Shown here piece by piece: positions 34,535 to 42,884 of a DNA stretch of 64,000 nt. A program made the translations under genes and the position numbers. The stretch comes from Alphaproteobacteria bacterium LSUCC0719 (GTDB lineage Bacteria > Pseudomonadota > Alphaproteobacteria > Puniceispirillales > Puniceispirillaceae), in the NCBI GenBank assembly GCA_040839025.1, contig JBFPJN010000001.1, positions 124,001 to 188,000 of the forward strand, in the 5' to 3' direction. The stretch's first letter is position 1. Each line of letters starts with the position of its first letter. The notes beneath the pieces are model-generated. The model ran no database searches. It worked only from the letters and a program-made list of their open reading frames with translations, and was not told the DNA's origin.

Positions 34535-34754
34535 CTGTTTATCCCCCACCCCACAGCACGACAACACTGGCCGCGCAGCGGCTGCAAACACCACATTTCC
34601 CCCAATGCGGATAGCGCCAAATCCCTGCTGCAATCCATCGTCACAACGCTTTGATTGGTCTGAAATTCCGGTGCCGGAACTGTCCATGCAGAAATCGCTT
34701 GCGCGCGATTCAATTTATTGAAAGAAGGATGCAGTGTCAGTTGGAGGAAAGACC

Positions 34755-35861
34755 ATGTCTACTATCGTCAACAGCTGGAATGAGTGGGATCCGCTGAAGC
34801 ATGTGATCGTCGGCCGCGCGGATGACTGCCATATTCCGCCCGAGGAGCCGGCGCTTGATGCGAAGGTTCCAGAGGATAGTGACATGCGCGGCCAGTGGGG
34901 CAGGCGCCCGCAGGAAACCATCGACCGGGCGAATGAGCTGCTTGATAATTTTGCCGATATGCTGGCAAAGCGCGGTGTGAAAGTTGACCGGCCAACCCCC
35001 ATCGATTTCTCGCAACCGGTGACAACGCCGGACTTCAACACCGGCAGCCAGTTTGGCTGCATGCCGCCACGCGATGTGCTGTTGACGGTCGGCAACGAAA
35101 TACTCGAGGCAACGATGTCCTATCGGTGCCGGTGGTTCGAATATCTGTGCTACCGGCCACTGATGCAGAGATATTGGGAAGAGGATCCGAATTTCAAACA
35201 TGAAGCGGCACCAAAGCCGCGTTTGACCGACGCGGATTACCACAGCAACTATCTGTCCGAGAAGATCGGGGTGCAGCAGCGCCTTGAATGGGCCGAGCAG
35301 AAACATTTCGTCACGACCGAGGAAGAGCCGCTTTTCGACGCTGCGGATGTCCTTCGCTTTGGCAAGGATTTGGTGGTGCAGCACGGCTTTACAACGAATC
35401 TGCGGGGCATTGAATGGCTGCGCCGGCATTTTCCGGACCACCGGGTTCATGCGGTGAATTTCCCGGGCGATCCCTATCCAATCCATATCGACGCCACCTT
35501 TACACCGTTGCGTCCGGGGCTGATCCTGAACAACCCGCATCGTCCGCTGCCACAGGATCAACGCAAATTGTTCACCGCGAATGATTGGGAAATTGTTGAA
35601 GCGGCACAGCCGGCACACAACGCCCCGCCGCCACTTTGCTATTCATCGGTTTGGTTGAGCATGAACGTTCTTGTTCTTGATCAGAAGACGGTTTGTGTCG
35701 AAAAATCAGAGGTTTATCAGGCCGAACAGATGGACAAGCTGGGGATGGAGGTCGTTGAGGTTGATCTTCGCGATGCCTACGCCTTTGGTGGCGGGCTGCA
35801 TTGCTGTACCGCCGATGTGTATCGCGAGGGTGGCAAGGAAGATTATTTCCCAAACCAGTAA
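34755..35861 (+). CDS. Glycine amidinotransferase-like enzyme (AGAT family)
   Basis: A 368-residue amidinotransferase close in pattern to vertebrate L-arginine:glycine amidinotransferase: NSWNEWDPLKHVIVGRA at the start, PTPIDFSQPVTTPDF, PRDVLLTVGNEILEA and YRCRWFEY. The catalytic set is complete: Asp in PLFDAADVLRFGKD (residues 192-205), His244 in PIHIDATF, and Cys350 in GGGLHCCTADV. It would transfer the amidino group of arginine to an amine such as glycine, giving guanidinoacetate and ornithine. The ATG at 34755 has GGAGGAAA upstream. Bacterial relatives using lysine or other amines (AmtA, CyrA, SxtG) mean the acceptor is uncertain. It is convergent with creatinase. Confidence 0.85.
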   Translation: MSTIVNSWNEWDPLKHVIVGRADDCHIPPEEPALDAKVPEDSDMRGQWGRRPQETIDRANELLDNFADMLAKRGVKVDRPTPIDFSQPVTTPDFNTGSQFGCMPPRDVLLTVGNEILEATMSYRCRWFEYLCYRPLMQRYWEEDPNFKHEAAPKPRLTDADYHSNYLSEKIGVQQRLEWAEQKHFVTTEEEPLFDAADVLRFGKDLVVQHGFTTNLRGIEWLRRHFPDHRVHAVNFPGDPYPIHIDATFTPLRPGLILNNPHRPLPQDQRKLFTANDWEIVEAAQPAHNAPPPLCYSSVWLSMNVLVLDQKTVCVEKSEVYQAEQMDKLGMEVVEVDLRDAYAFGGGLHCCTADVYREGGKEDYFPNQ

Positions 35862-35914
35862 TCGATGTTCCGGCTGCCGATCATGTCCGCAGGGACTGAG
35901 GTCTTGTTTGCGCC

Positions 35915-37129
35915 TTATCCCACGATCATTTCATCTGTTCCGAACGGGAAGTTGGTGATGTTCTCGGCCCCGTCCTCGGTGATGATCAGGATGTCGTGTT
36001 CGCGATAGCCGCCGGCGCCGGCCTCGCCCTCTGGCAGCATGATCATAGGTTCCATCGACACCACCATGCCGGGTTCCAGAACAGTATCGATATCCTCGCG
36101 AAGCTCGACCGACGCCTCGCGCCCGTAATAGTGGCACAGCACGCCGAATGAATGGCCATAGCCGAAGGAGCGGTATTTCAGCAGGTCCCAGTCGGCATAC
36201 ATCCTGTTCAGCTCGCTCGCCACATCACAGCAGCGCACGCCAGGCTTCAGAAGTTCCATGCCGCGGATATGCACCTCGCAGTTCTTCAGCCACAGGTCGC
36301 GATGGGCATTCGAGGCATGGCCACAGAACAGCGTGCGTTCCAGCGCGGTGTAATAGCCGAACATCATCGGAAATGTGTTCAGCGACAGGATATCGCCATC
36401 CTCGACCACCTTGTTGGTCACCGGATTGTGCGCGCCATCTGTGTTGATCCCCGACTGGAACCAGGTCCATGTATCCATCAGCTCGACATGGGGAAAGCTG
36501 TCGGCAATGGCGCGGACCATCGCGCTGGTCGAGGCAAGCGCGATTTCATGTTCCGGCACGCCGGCCTTGACCGCGCCCATCAACGCCCGGCCACCAACGG
36601 CGCACATATCGGCACCCTTGCGGATCAGCACATGTTCCTCGGCGCTCTTGATGGTGCGAAGCGCCATCGCCGACGCCGCACAGTCGACAAGCTCAACCCC
36701 CGGAAAATGCGTTTCCAGCAGCATCTTCAGATCAAGGCTGACCTCGTCGAATTCCACGCCAAGCCGTTTCACGTTCGGCAGCAGGTCTTTCAGCGCGGTG
36801 AAATAGCTGTCGCGGCGCCAGTCGGTATAGGTGACATTGTCGCCGACCGAACGACGCCAGGGCTGGCCGCCGTCGATCGCTGCCGACACGGTGGTCACGC
36901 CATCGGCGTTCAGCACCGCACCATAGCGGCGTCCGAACTTACAATAGAGGAAGCCGGAGAAATAGCAGATATTGTGATAGGAGGTGAACAGGCAGGCGTC
37001 GATTCCGGCAGCATCCATGCGGGCCTGCATCGCGTCCCGGCGGCGTGTCATTTCAGCGTCGGAAAAAGGAGAAAAGGTCTTTTCGCCATTGTGCCAGCGG
37101 GTCACGTGAATCAGATCATCAGCGGCCAT
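35915..37129 (-). CDS. Creatinase (creatine amidinohydrolase)
   Basis: A 404-residue pita-bread-fold protein of creatinase size, from an ATG at 37129 with AGGGAG upstream. It follows the Pseudomonas putida enzyme along its length: FTSYHNICYFSGFLYCKFGR, DGGQPWRRSVGD, DTWTWFQSGINTDGAHNP, TALERTLF, YGHSFG and VSMEPMIMLPEG. Residues I recall as active-site in P. putida (His232, Glu262, Glu358, Arg335 and the FGR carboxylate pocket) correspond here to His234, Glu264, Glu360, Arg337 and Phe65-Arg67. It should hydrolyse creatine to sarcosine and urea. Metal-dependent aminopeptidases share the fold but lack this residue set. No sarcosine oxidase gene is in the window. Confidence 0.9.
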   Translation of the reverse strand: MAADDLIHVTRWHNGEKTFSPFSDAEMTRRRDAMQARMDAAGIDACLFTSYHNICYFSGFLYCKFGRRYGAVLNADGVTTVSAAIDGGQPWRRSVGDNVTYTDWRRDSYFTALKDLLPNVKRLGVEFDEVSLDLKMLLETHFPGVELVDCAASAMALRTIKSAEEHVLIRKGADMCAVGGRALMGAVKAGVPEHEIALASTSAMVRAIADSFPHVELMDTWTWFQSGINTDGAHNPVTNKVVEDGDILSLNTFPMMFGYYTALERTLFCGHASNAHRDLWLKNCEVHIRGMELLKPGVRCCDVASELNRMYADWDLLKYRSFGYGHSFGVLCHYYGREASVELREDIDTVLEPGMVVSMEPMIMLPEGEAGAGGYREHDILIITEDGAENITNFPFGTDEMIVG

Positions 37130-37348
37130 GGTCAACTCCCTGTGTGGTATGCTGGCTGCGGGTTTGCATAGAATCCGAGTAGACAGTTTCAGCAGCCCCG
37201 TCAACTCCTCTTGCGCTGTGTTGTCACGCCACAAAAGCAGCAGAACCGAGGGTGGTCTGGCCAGAAGACTCTTGCCTTGCCCGCCATGCCCGTGCTTTCC
37301 TTTTCGCCGTGTACCCAAGACGTTTTATCAAAAGGCTATAGACTGCAT
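37130..37348. promoter_or_regulatory. Divergent promoter region, creatinase and polyamine-type transporter
   Basis: The 219 bases separate the minus-strand creatinase from the plus-strand transporter operon. Both promoters should lie here, allowing joint control by one regulator. I see no strong palindrome, and no regulator gene is nearby. Confidence 0.5.
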
Positions 37349-38449
37349 ATGCTTGACGGTAGCAACCCGTTCGTTCGGTTCCGAAATGTTCAGAAGAGCT
37401 ATGACGGCGAAACGCTGGTCGTGAAGAATCTGAACCTTGATATCGAGGCCGGTGAATTTGTCACCATGCTCGGCCCGTCCGGGTCGGGGAAAACAACCTG
37501 CCTGATGATGCTGGCCGGATTCGAGACCGCGACGCATGGCGAGATCGAGCTTGGTGGCAAGCCGATCAACAACATTCCGCCGCACAAGCGCGGCATCGGC
37601 ATGGTGTTCCAGAACTATGCGCTGTTTCCGCATATGACGGTGGCCGAGAACCTGTCCTTTCCGCTGAAGGTGCGTAAATTGTCGGCAGGCGAGGTCCAGG
37701 ACAAGGTGGCGCGCGCGCTGGACATGGTGCAGATGCGCGCCTTTGCCGACCGCAAGCCGGCACAGCTGTCCGGCGGCCAGCAGCAGCGTATCGCGCTGGC
37801 CCGTGCGCTGGTGTTCGAGCCCGAGCTGGTGCTGATGGACGAACCGCTTGGGGCGCTCGACAAACAGCTTCGCGAGCATATGCAGTACGAGATCAAGCAT
37901 ATTCACGAAAATCTGGGCGTCACCGTTGTCTATGTGACGCATGACCAGTCCGAGGCGCTGACAATGTCAAACCGGATCGCCGTGTTCGATGACGGGGTGA
38001 TCCAGCAGCTTGATGATCCGGTTACGCTGTATGAAAAGCCGGAAAATTCCTTTGTTGCCCAGTTCATTGGCGAGAACAACACGCTGGGTGGTCGCGTCGA
38101 ATCGCTGTCAAAGGATGTGGCGTCGGTAACGCTTGATTCCGGTGACAAGGTCAAGGCGCTGGCGGTGAATGTCGACGGCAAGTCCAGCCGCACCAGCCTG
38201 TCGATCAGGCCGGAGCGCTGTGTGGTGTCCCACAAGAAGGTTGCCGGCCTCAGCATGCTGAAGGGCCGGATCCAGGAACTGATCTATCTCGGTGATCACA
38301 TCCGCTGCCGGATGACGGTCGCCGGCAATGATGAATTTATCGTCAAGGTGCCGAATACGGCGGACCATCTTGGTCTGGAAATCGGCACCGAATCCTATGT
38401 CGGATGGCAGACGGATGACTGCCGTGCGCTGGACTTCAAGGAAGGCTGA
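37349..38449 (+). CDS. potA: Spermidine/putrescine-type ABC transporter ATPase (PotA-like)
   Basis: A 366-residue ATPase with Walker A GPSGSGKTT, Q-loop VFQNYALFPHMTV, signature LSGGQQQRIALARAL, Walker B LVLMDEPLGALD and switch His in VTHDQSEAL. Residues after 240 form the TOBE-type regulatory domain (SLSIRPERC, GRIQELIYLGDHIR) seen in PotA-class proteins. The ATG at 37349 matches the family start; a longer frame from 37211 runs through the divergent promoter region. Its substrate is set by the binding protein that follows. Confidence 0.88.
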   Translation: MLDGSNPFVRFRNVQKSYDGETLVVKNLNLDIEAGEFVTMLGPSGSGKTTCLMMLAGFETATHGEIELGGKPINNIPPHKRGIGMVFQNYALFPHMTVAENLSFPLKVRKLSAGEVQDKVARALDMVQMRAFADRKPAQLSGGQQQRIALARALVFEPELVLMDEPLGALDKQLREHMQYEIKHIHENLGVTVVYVTHDQSEALTMSNRIAVFDDGVIQQLDDPVTLYEKPENSFVAQFIGENNTLGGRVESLSKDVASVTLDSGDKVKALAVNVDGKSSRTSLSIRPERCVVSHKKVAGLSMLKGRIQELIYLGDHIRCRMTVAGNDEFIVKVPNTADHLGLEIGTESYVGWQTDDCRALDFKEG

Positions 38450-38525
38450 GGCTTGGGATTGACAGAGGAATTTGGCCGTTAAGGCCGAATAGCCCGCTAT
38501 AGCCATGCTCGGCGGGTTCAAGGAA

Positions 38526-38545
38526 GAAGCGTGATGGCACGCTTC
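38526..38545 (+). other. Perfect 8-bp hairpin in the potA-potD intergenic leader
   Basis: GAAGCGTG and CACGCTTC pair perfectly around an ATGG loop, 25 bases before the binding-protein start. There is no T run, so it is not a typical terminator. It may protect the binding-protein mRNA end or mark a processing site. Confidence 0.7.
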
Positions 38546-38570
38546 AGAGTTCAACAGGGAGAGACAGAAA

Positions 38571-39677
38571 ATGTCTGCAATTACCAAGACATTCTTCGCT
38601 GCCGCCGCGTTGACGGCCCTGACTGCGGGCAACGCGATCGCAGCGGACATGACCATCGTGTCATGGGGTGGTGCCTATTCGGCATCGCAGCAAAATGCCT
38701 ACCATGACCCCTACATGGCCGCGAATCCTGGCGTCAATATCATCAATGATGACAGCTCGGCTGAAGCTGTTGCCAAGCTTCGCGCCATGGCCGAGGCCGG
38801 GAATACGACCTGGGATGTGGTTGACGTTGTCGCGTCTGACGCGATGCGCCTTTGCGACGAAGGCCTTGCCATGGAAATCGACCATGACAGCCAGCTTGCA
38901 GCGGCACCTGACGGCACACCGGCATCCAAGGATTTCGGCGACCTGATCGTTTCCGAATGCTTCATTCCACAAATCGTGTATTCGACCACTTTCGGCTTCC
39001 GTTCCGACGTTGCCGAGTGGGGTGGCAAAGAGCCGGATGACATCTGTGACGTGTTCGATCTGAAAACCTTCCCGGGCAAGCGCTCGCTGGAAAAGCGTCC
39101 GATCAACAACATGGAATGGGCACTTCTGTGCTCGGGTGTTGCCAAGGCAGACGTCTATGACGTTCTGGAAACCGAGGCAGGTCAGGCCAAGGCGCTTGCC
39201 AAGCTTGACACCATCAAGGACCAGACAATCTGGTGGTCGGCTGGTGCCGACACCCCGCAGCTTCTTGCTGACGGCGAGGTTGTCATCGGTTCAACCTATA
39301 ATGGCCGCCTGTTCGCGCTGATCGAAGAGCAGAAGCAGCCTGTAAAGATGCTCTGGGACGCCCAGGTGTTCGACCTTGACGGCTGGATCATTCCGGCCGG
39401 CCTGTCCGACGAGCGCAAGAAGGCCGCTATGGAATACATCTATTTCGCAACTGATACCCAGCGTCTTGCTGATCAGGCGAAATACATTTCCTATGGTCCT
39501 GCACGTGCATCGTCCGCACCGCTGGTTGGCAAGCATGCCTCCCTCGGTATCGACATGGCGCCTCATATGCCGACCGATCCGAACAACGCCAAGAATACGT
39601 TCCTCTACAACTATTCCTGGTGGGCGGATTATCGCGACGATCTGGATGCAAAATTCCAGGCGTGGCTGGCACAGTAG
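38571..39677 (+). CDS. Polyamine-type ABC transporter, periplasmic binding protein (PotD/PotF-like)
   Basis: A 368-residue type II binding protein with signal peptide (TFFAAAALTALTAGNAIAAD) and mature start MTIVSWGGAYSASQQ. Further family segments are WDVVDVVASDAMRLCDEG, SRPINNMEW-like KRPINNMEWALL, GSTYNGRLFALIEE and FLYNYSWWADYRDDLD. Members bind cationic or zwitterionic compounds: spermidine, putrescine, opines, betaines or guanidino acids. The location opposite creatinase suggests creatine or a related guanidino compound, as inference. A strong AGGGAGAG site precedes the ATG, and a terminator follows the gene. Confidence 0.88.
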   Translation: MSAITKTFFAAAALTALTAGNAIAADMTIVSWGGAYSASQQNAYHDPYMAANPGVNIINDDSSAEAVAKLRAMAEAGNTTWDVVDVVASDAMRLCDEGLAMEIDHDSQLAAAPDGTPASKDFGDLIVSECFIPQIVYSTTFGFRSDVAEWGGKEPDDICDVFDLKTFPGKRSLEKRPINNMEWALLCSGVAKADVYDVLETEAGQAKALAKLDTIKDQTIWWSAGADTPQLLADGEVVIGSTYNGRLFALIEEQKQPVKMLWDAQVFDLDGWIIPAGLSDERKKAAMEYIYFATDTQRLADQAKYISYGPARASSAPLVGKHASLGIDMAPHMPTDPNNAKNTFLYNYSWWADYRDDLDAKFQAWLAQ

Positions 39678-39724
39678 GAAGCTGACGGTGGTGACGGCAA
39701 CGTCGCCACGTTCGGCATGAACAA

Positions 39725-39768
39725 GACAGGCACGTCCATTCCGGTGGCCGTGCCTGTCACAGTTTTTT
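39725..39768 (+). terminator. Terminator/attenuator after polyamine-type binding protein gene
   Basis: GACAGGCACG (39725-39734) pairs perfectly with CGTGCCTGTC (39749-39758), followed after four bases by six Ts. It lies between the binding-protein gene and the permease genes, so it should reduce permease expression relative to binding protein. Confidence 0.85.
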
Positions 39769-39825
39769 CCGTTTTGTCGCCGCTGGTGACAGATTTCTGG
39801 TTTCCGTACGATCCGGGACGAATAG

Positions 39826-41091
39826 ATGACTGAACGAACACAGCCACTTCTTGCCGCTGATGGGACGCCGCTCAAACGCTCGATCCAGCGGTCGCTGCGT
39901 CGGCAGAAAATAGAGGCGTTCCTTCTGGTCGCCCCGCTGCTTGCCTTTGTTCTTGTGACCTTTGTCGCGCCGATCGCCGATATGCTGTTCCGCTCGGTAG
40001 AGAACCAGATCGTCGCGCAGACGCTTCCCGAAACCGCCGAGGCTCTCAAGGCATGGGATCCCGAACGCAGCGAGGTGCCGGGCGAAGCGGTATTTGCGGC
40101 GCTGGCAGCCGACATGAAGACAGCGGTGAAGAACAAGACACATACCCGTCTTGGATCGCGCCTGAATTACGAAAAAACCGGTGTTGCCTCGCTGTTCCGC
40201 AAGTCCGGCCGCCGGATCAAGAAATGGGATCTTGCCGAAGACGCGCCGTTCAAGGAAAAATTCCTCGATCTGGACAAGAAATGGGGCGATCCCGAGCTTT
40301 GGCAGCTTTTGAAGCTGTATTCACCGGCCTACACGTCGGGCTATTTCCTGAACGCCGTCGATCTGAAACAGACCCCGGCCGGGTTTGAGCCGCGCGCGGA
40401 ATCCGAACAGATCTACATCCTGCTGTTCCAGCGGACCCTGTTCATGAGCCTTGCGATCACGCTGATGTGCTTGCTTTTGGGGTACCCGGTGGCATTCCTG
40501 CTGTCGCATCTGCCGACGCGTACCTCCAATCTGCTGATGATCCTTGTGCTGTTGCCATTCTGGACCTCGCTTCTTGTCCGGACCTCGGCATGGAAGGTGT
40601 TGCTGCAGCAGGAAGGCGTCATCAATGATATTCTGGTAACCATCGGGTTCCTCGGCGATGCCGACAGGCTGCAGCTGATCAACAACCAGACAGGCACGAT
40701 TGTGGCGATGACCCACATCCTGCTGCCCTTCATGATTCTGCCGCTCTATTCGGTGATGCGAACGATCCCGCCATCCTATGTCCGCGCGGCGAAATCGCTT
40801 GGGGCAAATGATCTGACCGCCTTTGCCAAGGTCTATTTCCCACAATCGGTTCCGGGAATTGGCGCTGGCAGCATTCTGGTCTTCATTCTGGCGATTGGCT
40901 ATTACATTACCCCGGAGCTGGTTGGCGGCACGACCGGTACCTTTATTTCGAACCGGATCGCCTATCATATTTCCAGCTCTTTGAACTGGGGTCTTGCGGC
41001 GGCGCTTGGCAGCATCCTGCTGGTTGCGGTGCTGGTGCTGTACTACGCCTATGACCGCATTGTCGGCATCGACAATGTAAAGCTGGGATAG
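39826..41091 (+). CDS. Polyamine-type ABC transporter permease (PotB-like)
   Basis: A 421-residue permease of the PotB/PotH type. The first helix (EAFLLVAPLLAFVLVTFVAP) is followed by an unusually long hydrophilic stretch, about residues 60-200, before the remaining five helices; most PotB proteins are near 280-300 residues. The stretch is rich in Lys, Asp and Glu (KTAVKNKTHTRLG, EDAPFKEKFLDLDKKWG) and should face the periplasm. The EAA-type loop is VRAAKSLGANDLTAFAKVYFPQ in two parts. Ten bases separate it from the PotC-like gene. Confidence 0.88.
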   Translation: MTERTQPLLAADGTPLKRSIQRSLRRQKIEAFLLVAPLLAFVLVTFVAPIADMLFRSVENQIVAQTLPETAEALKAWDPERSEVPGEAVFAALAADMKTAVKNKTHTRLGSRLNYEKTGVASLFRKSGRRIKKWDLAEDAPFKEKFLDLDKKWGDPELWQLLKLYSPAYTSGYFLNAVDLKQTPAGFEPRAESEQIYILLFQRTLFMSLAITLMCLLLGYPVAFLLSHLPTRTSNLLMILVLLPFWTSLLVRTSAWKVLLQQEGVINDILVTIGFLGDADRLQLINNQTGTIVAMTHILLPFMILPLYSVMRTIPPSYVRAAKSLGANDLTAFAKVYFPQSVPGIGAGSILVFILAIGYYITPELVGGTTGTFISNRIAYHISSSLNWGLAAALGSILLVAVLVLYYAYDRIVGIDNVKLG

Positions 41092-41101
41092 GAGCCGCGC
41101 G

Positions 41102-41953
41102 ATGAGTCTTCCCGTTTGTGCGACCCCCCTGCAACGCGCCTGGTATTACGGCTTCCGGGTGATCTGTGGATTGATTTTCTTTTTCCTGATCGCCCCCATC
41201 CTGGTGATCATTCCGTTGTCGTTCAACGCTCAGGATTTCTTTACCTTCACCAAGGAAATGCTGAATTTCGACCCGGCGGGCTACTCGCTCAAGCATTACC
41301 GGGATTTCTTCACAAATTCCGACTGGCAGATTGCGGTTCGCAATTCCTTCAAGATTGCGCCGGCGGCAACCCTTCTGTCCGTCGCCTTTGGAACGCTTGC
41401 CGCCATCGGCCTCAGCCAGCCACATGTGCCGTTCCGCAGGGCCATCATGGCGATCCTCATCTCGCCGATGATCGTGCCACTGATCATTTCGGCTGCCGGC
41501 ATGTATTTCTTCTATTCGCGGATCGGGCTTCAGGGCCAGTATATCGGCGTGGTGCTGGCCCATGCGGCGCTTGGCATCCCCTTTGTGATCATCACCGTGA
41601 CGGCGACATTGGTGGGTTTTGACAAATCCCTTGTGCGTGCCTCGGCCAATCTTGGTGCCGGGCCGATGACCACATTTTTCAAGATCCAGATGCCGTTGAT
41701 CCTGCCGGGTGTTGTTTCCGGCGGCCTGTTTGCCTTCATCACCTCCTTTGACGAGGTTGTGGTTGTTCTTTTCGTCGGATCGGCGGGTCAGAAAACCCTG
41801 CCGTGGCAGATGTTCACCGGCCTTCGCGAACAGATCAGCCCGACCATTCTGGCAGTCGCCACCATTCTGGTGGCTATTTCAATCGCTCTGCTGACGACGG
41901 TTGAATTGCTGCGTCGCCGGTCTGAACGGTTGCGTGGCGTAACCCCATCGTGA
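41102..41953 (+). CDS. Polyamine-type ABC transporter permease (PotC-like)
   Basis: A 283-residue permease with about six helices. The first spans ICGLIFFFLIAPILVIIPLS, and the coupling loop is VRASANLGAGPMTTFFKIQMP followed by LILPGVVSGGLFAFITSFDEV, the usual PotC/PotI ending. It pairs with the PotB-like subunit. Its TGA overlaps the GTG start of the next gene (GTGA), so the EamA carrier is translationally linked to the transporter. Confidence 0.9.
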   Translation: MSLPVCATPLQRAWYYGFRVICGLIFFFLIAPILVIIPLSFNAQDFFTFTKEMLNFDPAGYSLKHYRDFFTNSDWQIAVRNSFKIAPAATLLSVAFGTLAAIGLSQPHVPFRRAIMAILISPMIVPLIISAAGMYFFYSRIGLQGQYIGVVLAHAALGIPFVIITVTATLVGFDKSLVRASANLGAGPMTTFFKIQMPLILPGVVSGGLFAFITSFDEVVVVLFVGSAGQKTLPWQMFTGLREQISPTILAVATILVAISIALLTTVELLRRRSERLRGVTPS

Positions 41954-42858
41954 CACGACTCTGGAACAGCCCACATTTCACCCTGATAATGGCGACGATG
42001 ATGTGGGCCGGCCACACCATTGCCGCCAGATTATCGGTTGGCGAGATGTCACCAATGGTGATGATGGGGCTGCGCTGGTTTGCGTGTCTGGCCATTCTGG
42101 CCTTCATCTTCAGGCGTCAGATGCGTGCCGAATGGCCGCGTGTTCGTGAACGGCTTGGCTGGGCGGTGCTGATGGGCGGCGGCGGGATGGCCGGCTTCAC
42201 CTTCTTTTTCATCCTTGCCGCACAGCATACCAGCGCGGTCAATCTCGGCATCACACAAAGCGCCATTCCCGCCATTGTGATGCTGCTTGGCCTTGCCGTC
42301 TTCGGCACCCGGATCGGTGCCATGCAGCTTGTCGGGCTTGTTGTGTCCTTTGTCGGGGTGGCGGTGCTTGTCACCAAGGGGTCGCTGGCGGTGCTGCTGG
42401 CGATGCGCTTCAATCACGGCGATCTTCTGATGTTGCTGGCCTGTGTGTGCTATGCTGCCTACACGGTCGGGCTGAGCCGCCGCCTCGAGATGCCACCGGC
42501 ATTGTTGCTGGCCTTCTTCTCGATTCCGGCTTCCCTTGTCTTTGCGGTCTCGATGGGTGTTGAATATTGGACTGGCACGATGCAGATGCCGGGCACCAAG
42601 GGGCTTGCGATCGTCGCCTATTGTGCGATTTTCCCGTCGATGCTGGCACAGATTTGTTTTATGCGGGGGGTTGAACTTGCCGGTGCCAATCGGGCAGGTT
42701 TCTATCTGAACCTGATACCGGTCTTCGGGGCGTTGATGGCGGTGTTCATTCTGTCCGAGAGGCTTTATTCTTTTCACGCGGTTTCGGCTGTTATGGTGCT
42801 TGGCGGGATCTATCTTGCCGAACGCCATAAATCAGCCGCCGCGTCTGGCGCCAGCTGA
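41950..42858 (+). CDS. EamA/DMT-family transporter linked to the polyamine-type operon
   Basis: A 302-residue membrane protein with about ten helices in two EamA repeats (MMWAGHTIAARLSVGEMSPM in the first, GANRAGFYLNLIPVFGALMA in the second). It starts with GTG overlapping the permease stop and precedes the aldehyde dehydrogenase by 26 bases. Linked to an importer, such a carrier may export a product or excess amine. The substrate cannot be read from the sequence. Confidence 0.85.
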   Translation: MTRLWNSPHFTLIMATMMWAGHTIAARLSVGEMSPMVMMGLRWFACLAILAFIFRRQMRAEWPRVRERLGWAVLMGGGGMAGFTFFFILAAQHTSAVNLGITQSAIPAIVMLLGLAVFGTRIGAMQLVGLVVSFVGVAVLVTKGSLAVLLAMRFNHGDLLMLLACVCYAAYTVGLSRRLEMPPALLLAFFSIPASLVFAVSMGVEYWTGTMQMPGTKGLAIVAYCAIFPSMLAQICFMRGVELAGANRAGFYLNLIPVFGALMAVFILSERLYSFHAVSAVMVLGGIYLAERHKSAAASGAS

Positions 42859-42884
42859 ACTGGCAGACATTTGGGGACAACAGC

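Larger units (their letters stand above)
33831..34754. other. AT-rich island between creatinase relic and amidinotransferase
   Basis: Base composition drops sharply here compared with the GC-rich flanks, most clearly at 33840-34050, which contains no supported gene. The island carries two small plus-strand genes and a 220-base tail (34535-34754) leading to the amidinotransferase. No terminal inverted repeats, target duplication, integrase or transposase are visible. Composition and position next to a truncated gene suggest acquired DNA. Confidence 0.65.

Noticed and set aside
33831-34754. Insertion sequence or integron
   Set aside because: No transposase or integrase, no terminal inverted repeats and no target-site duplication could be found at the borders.
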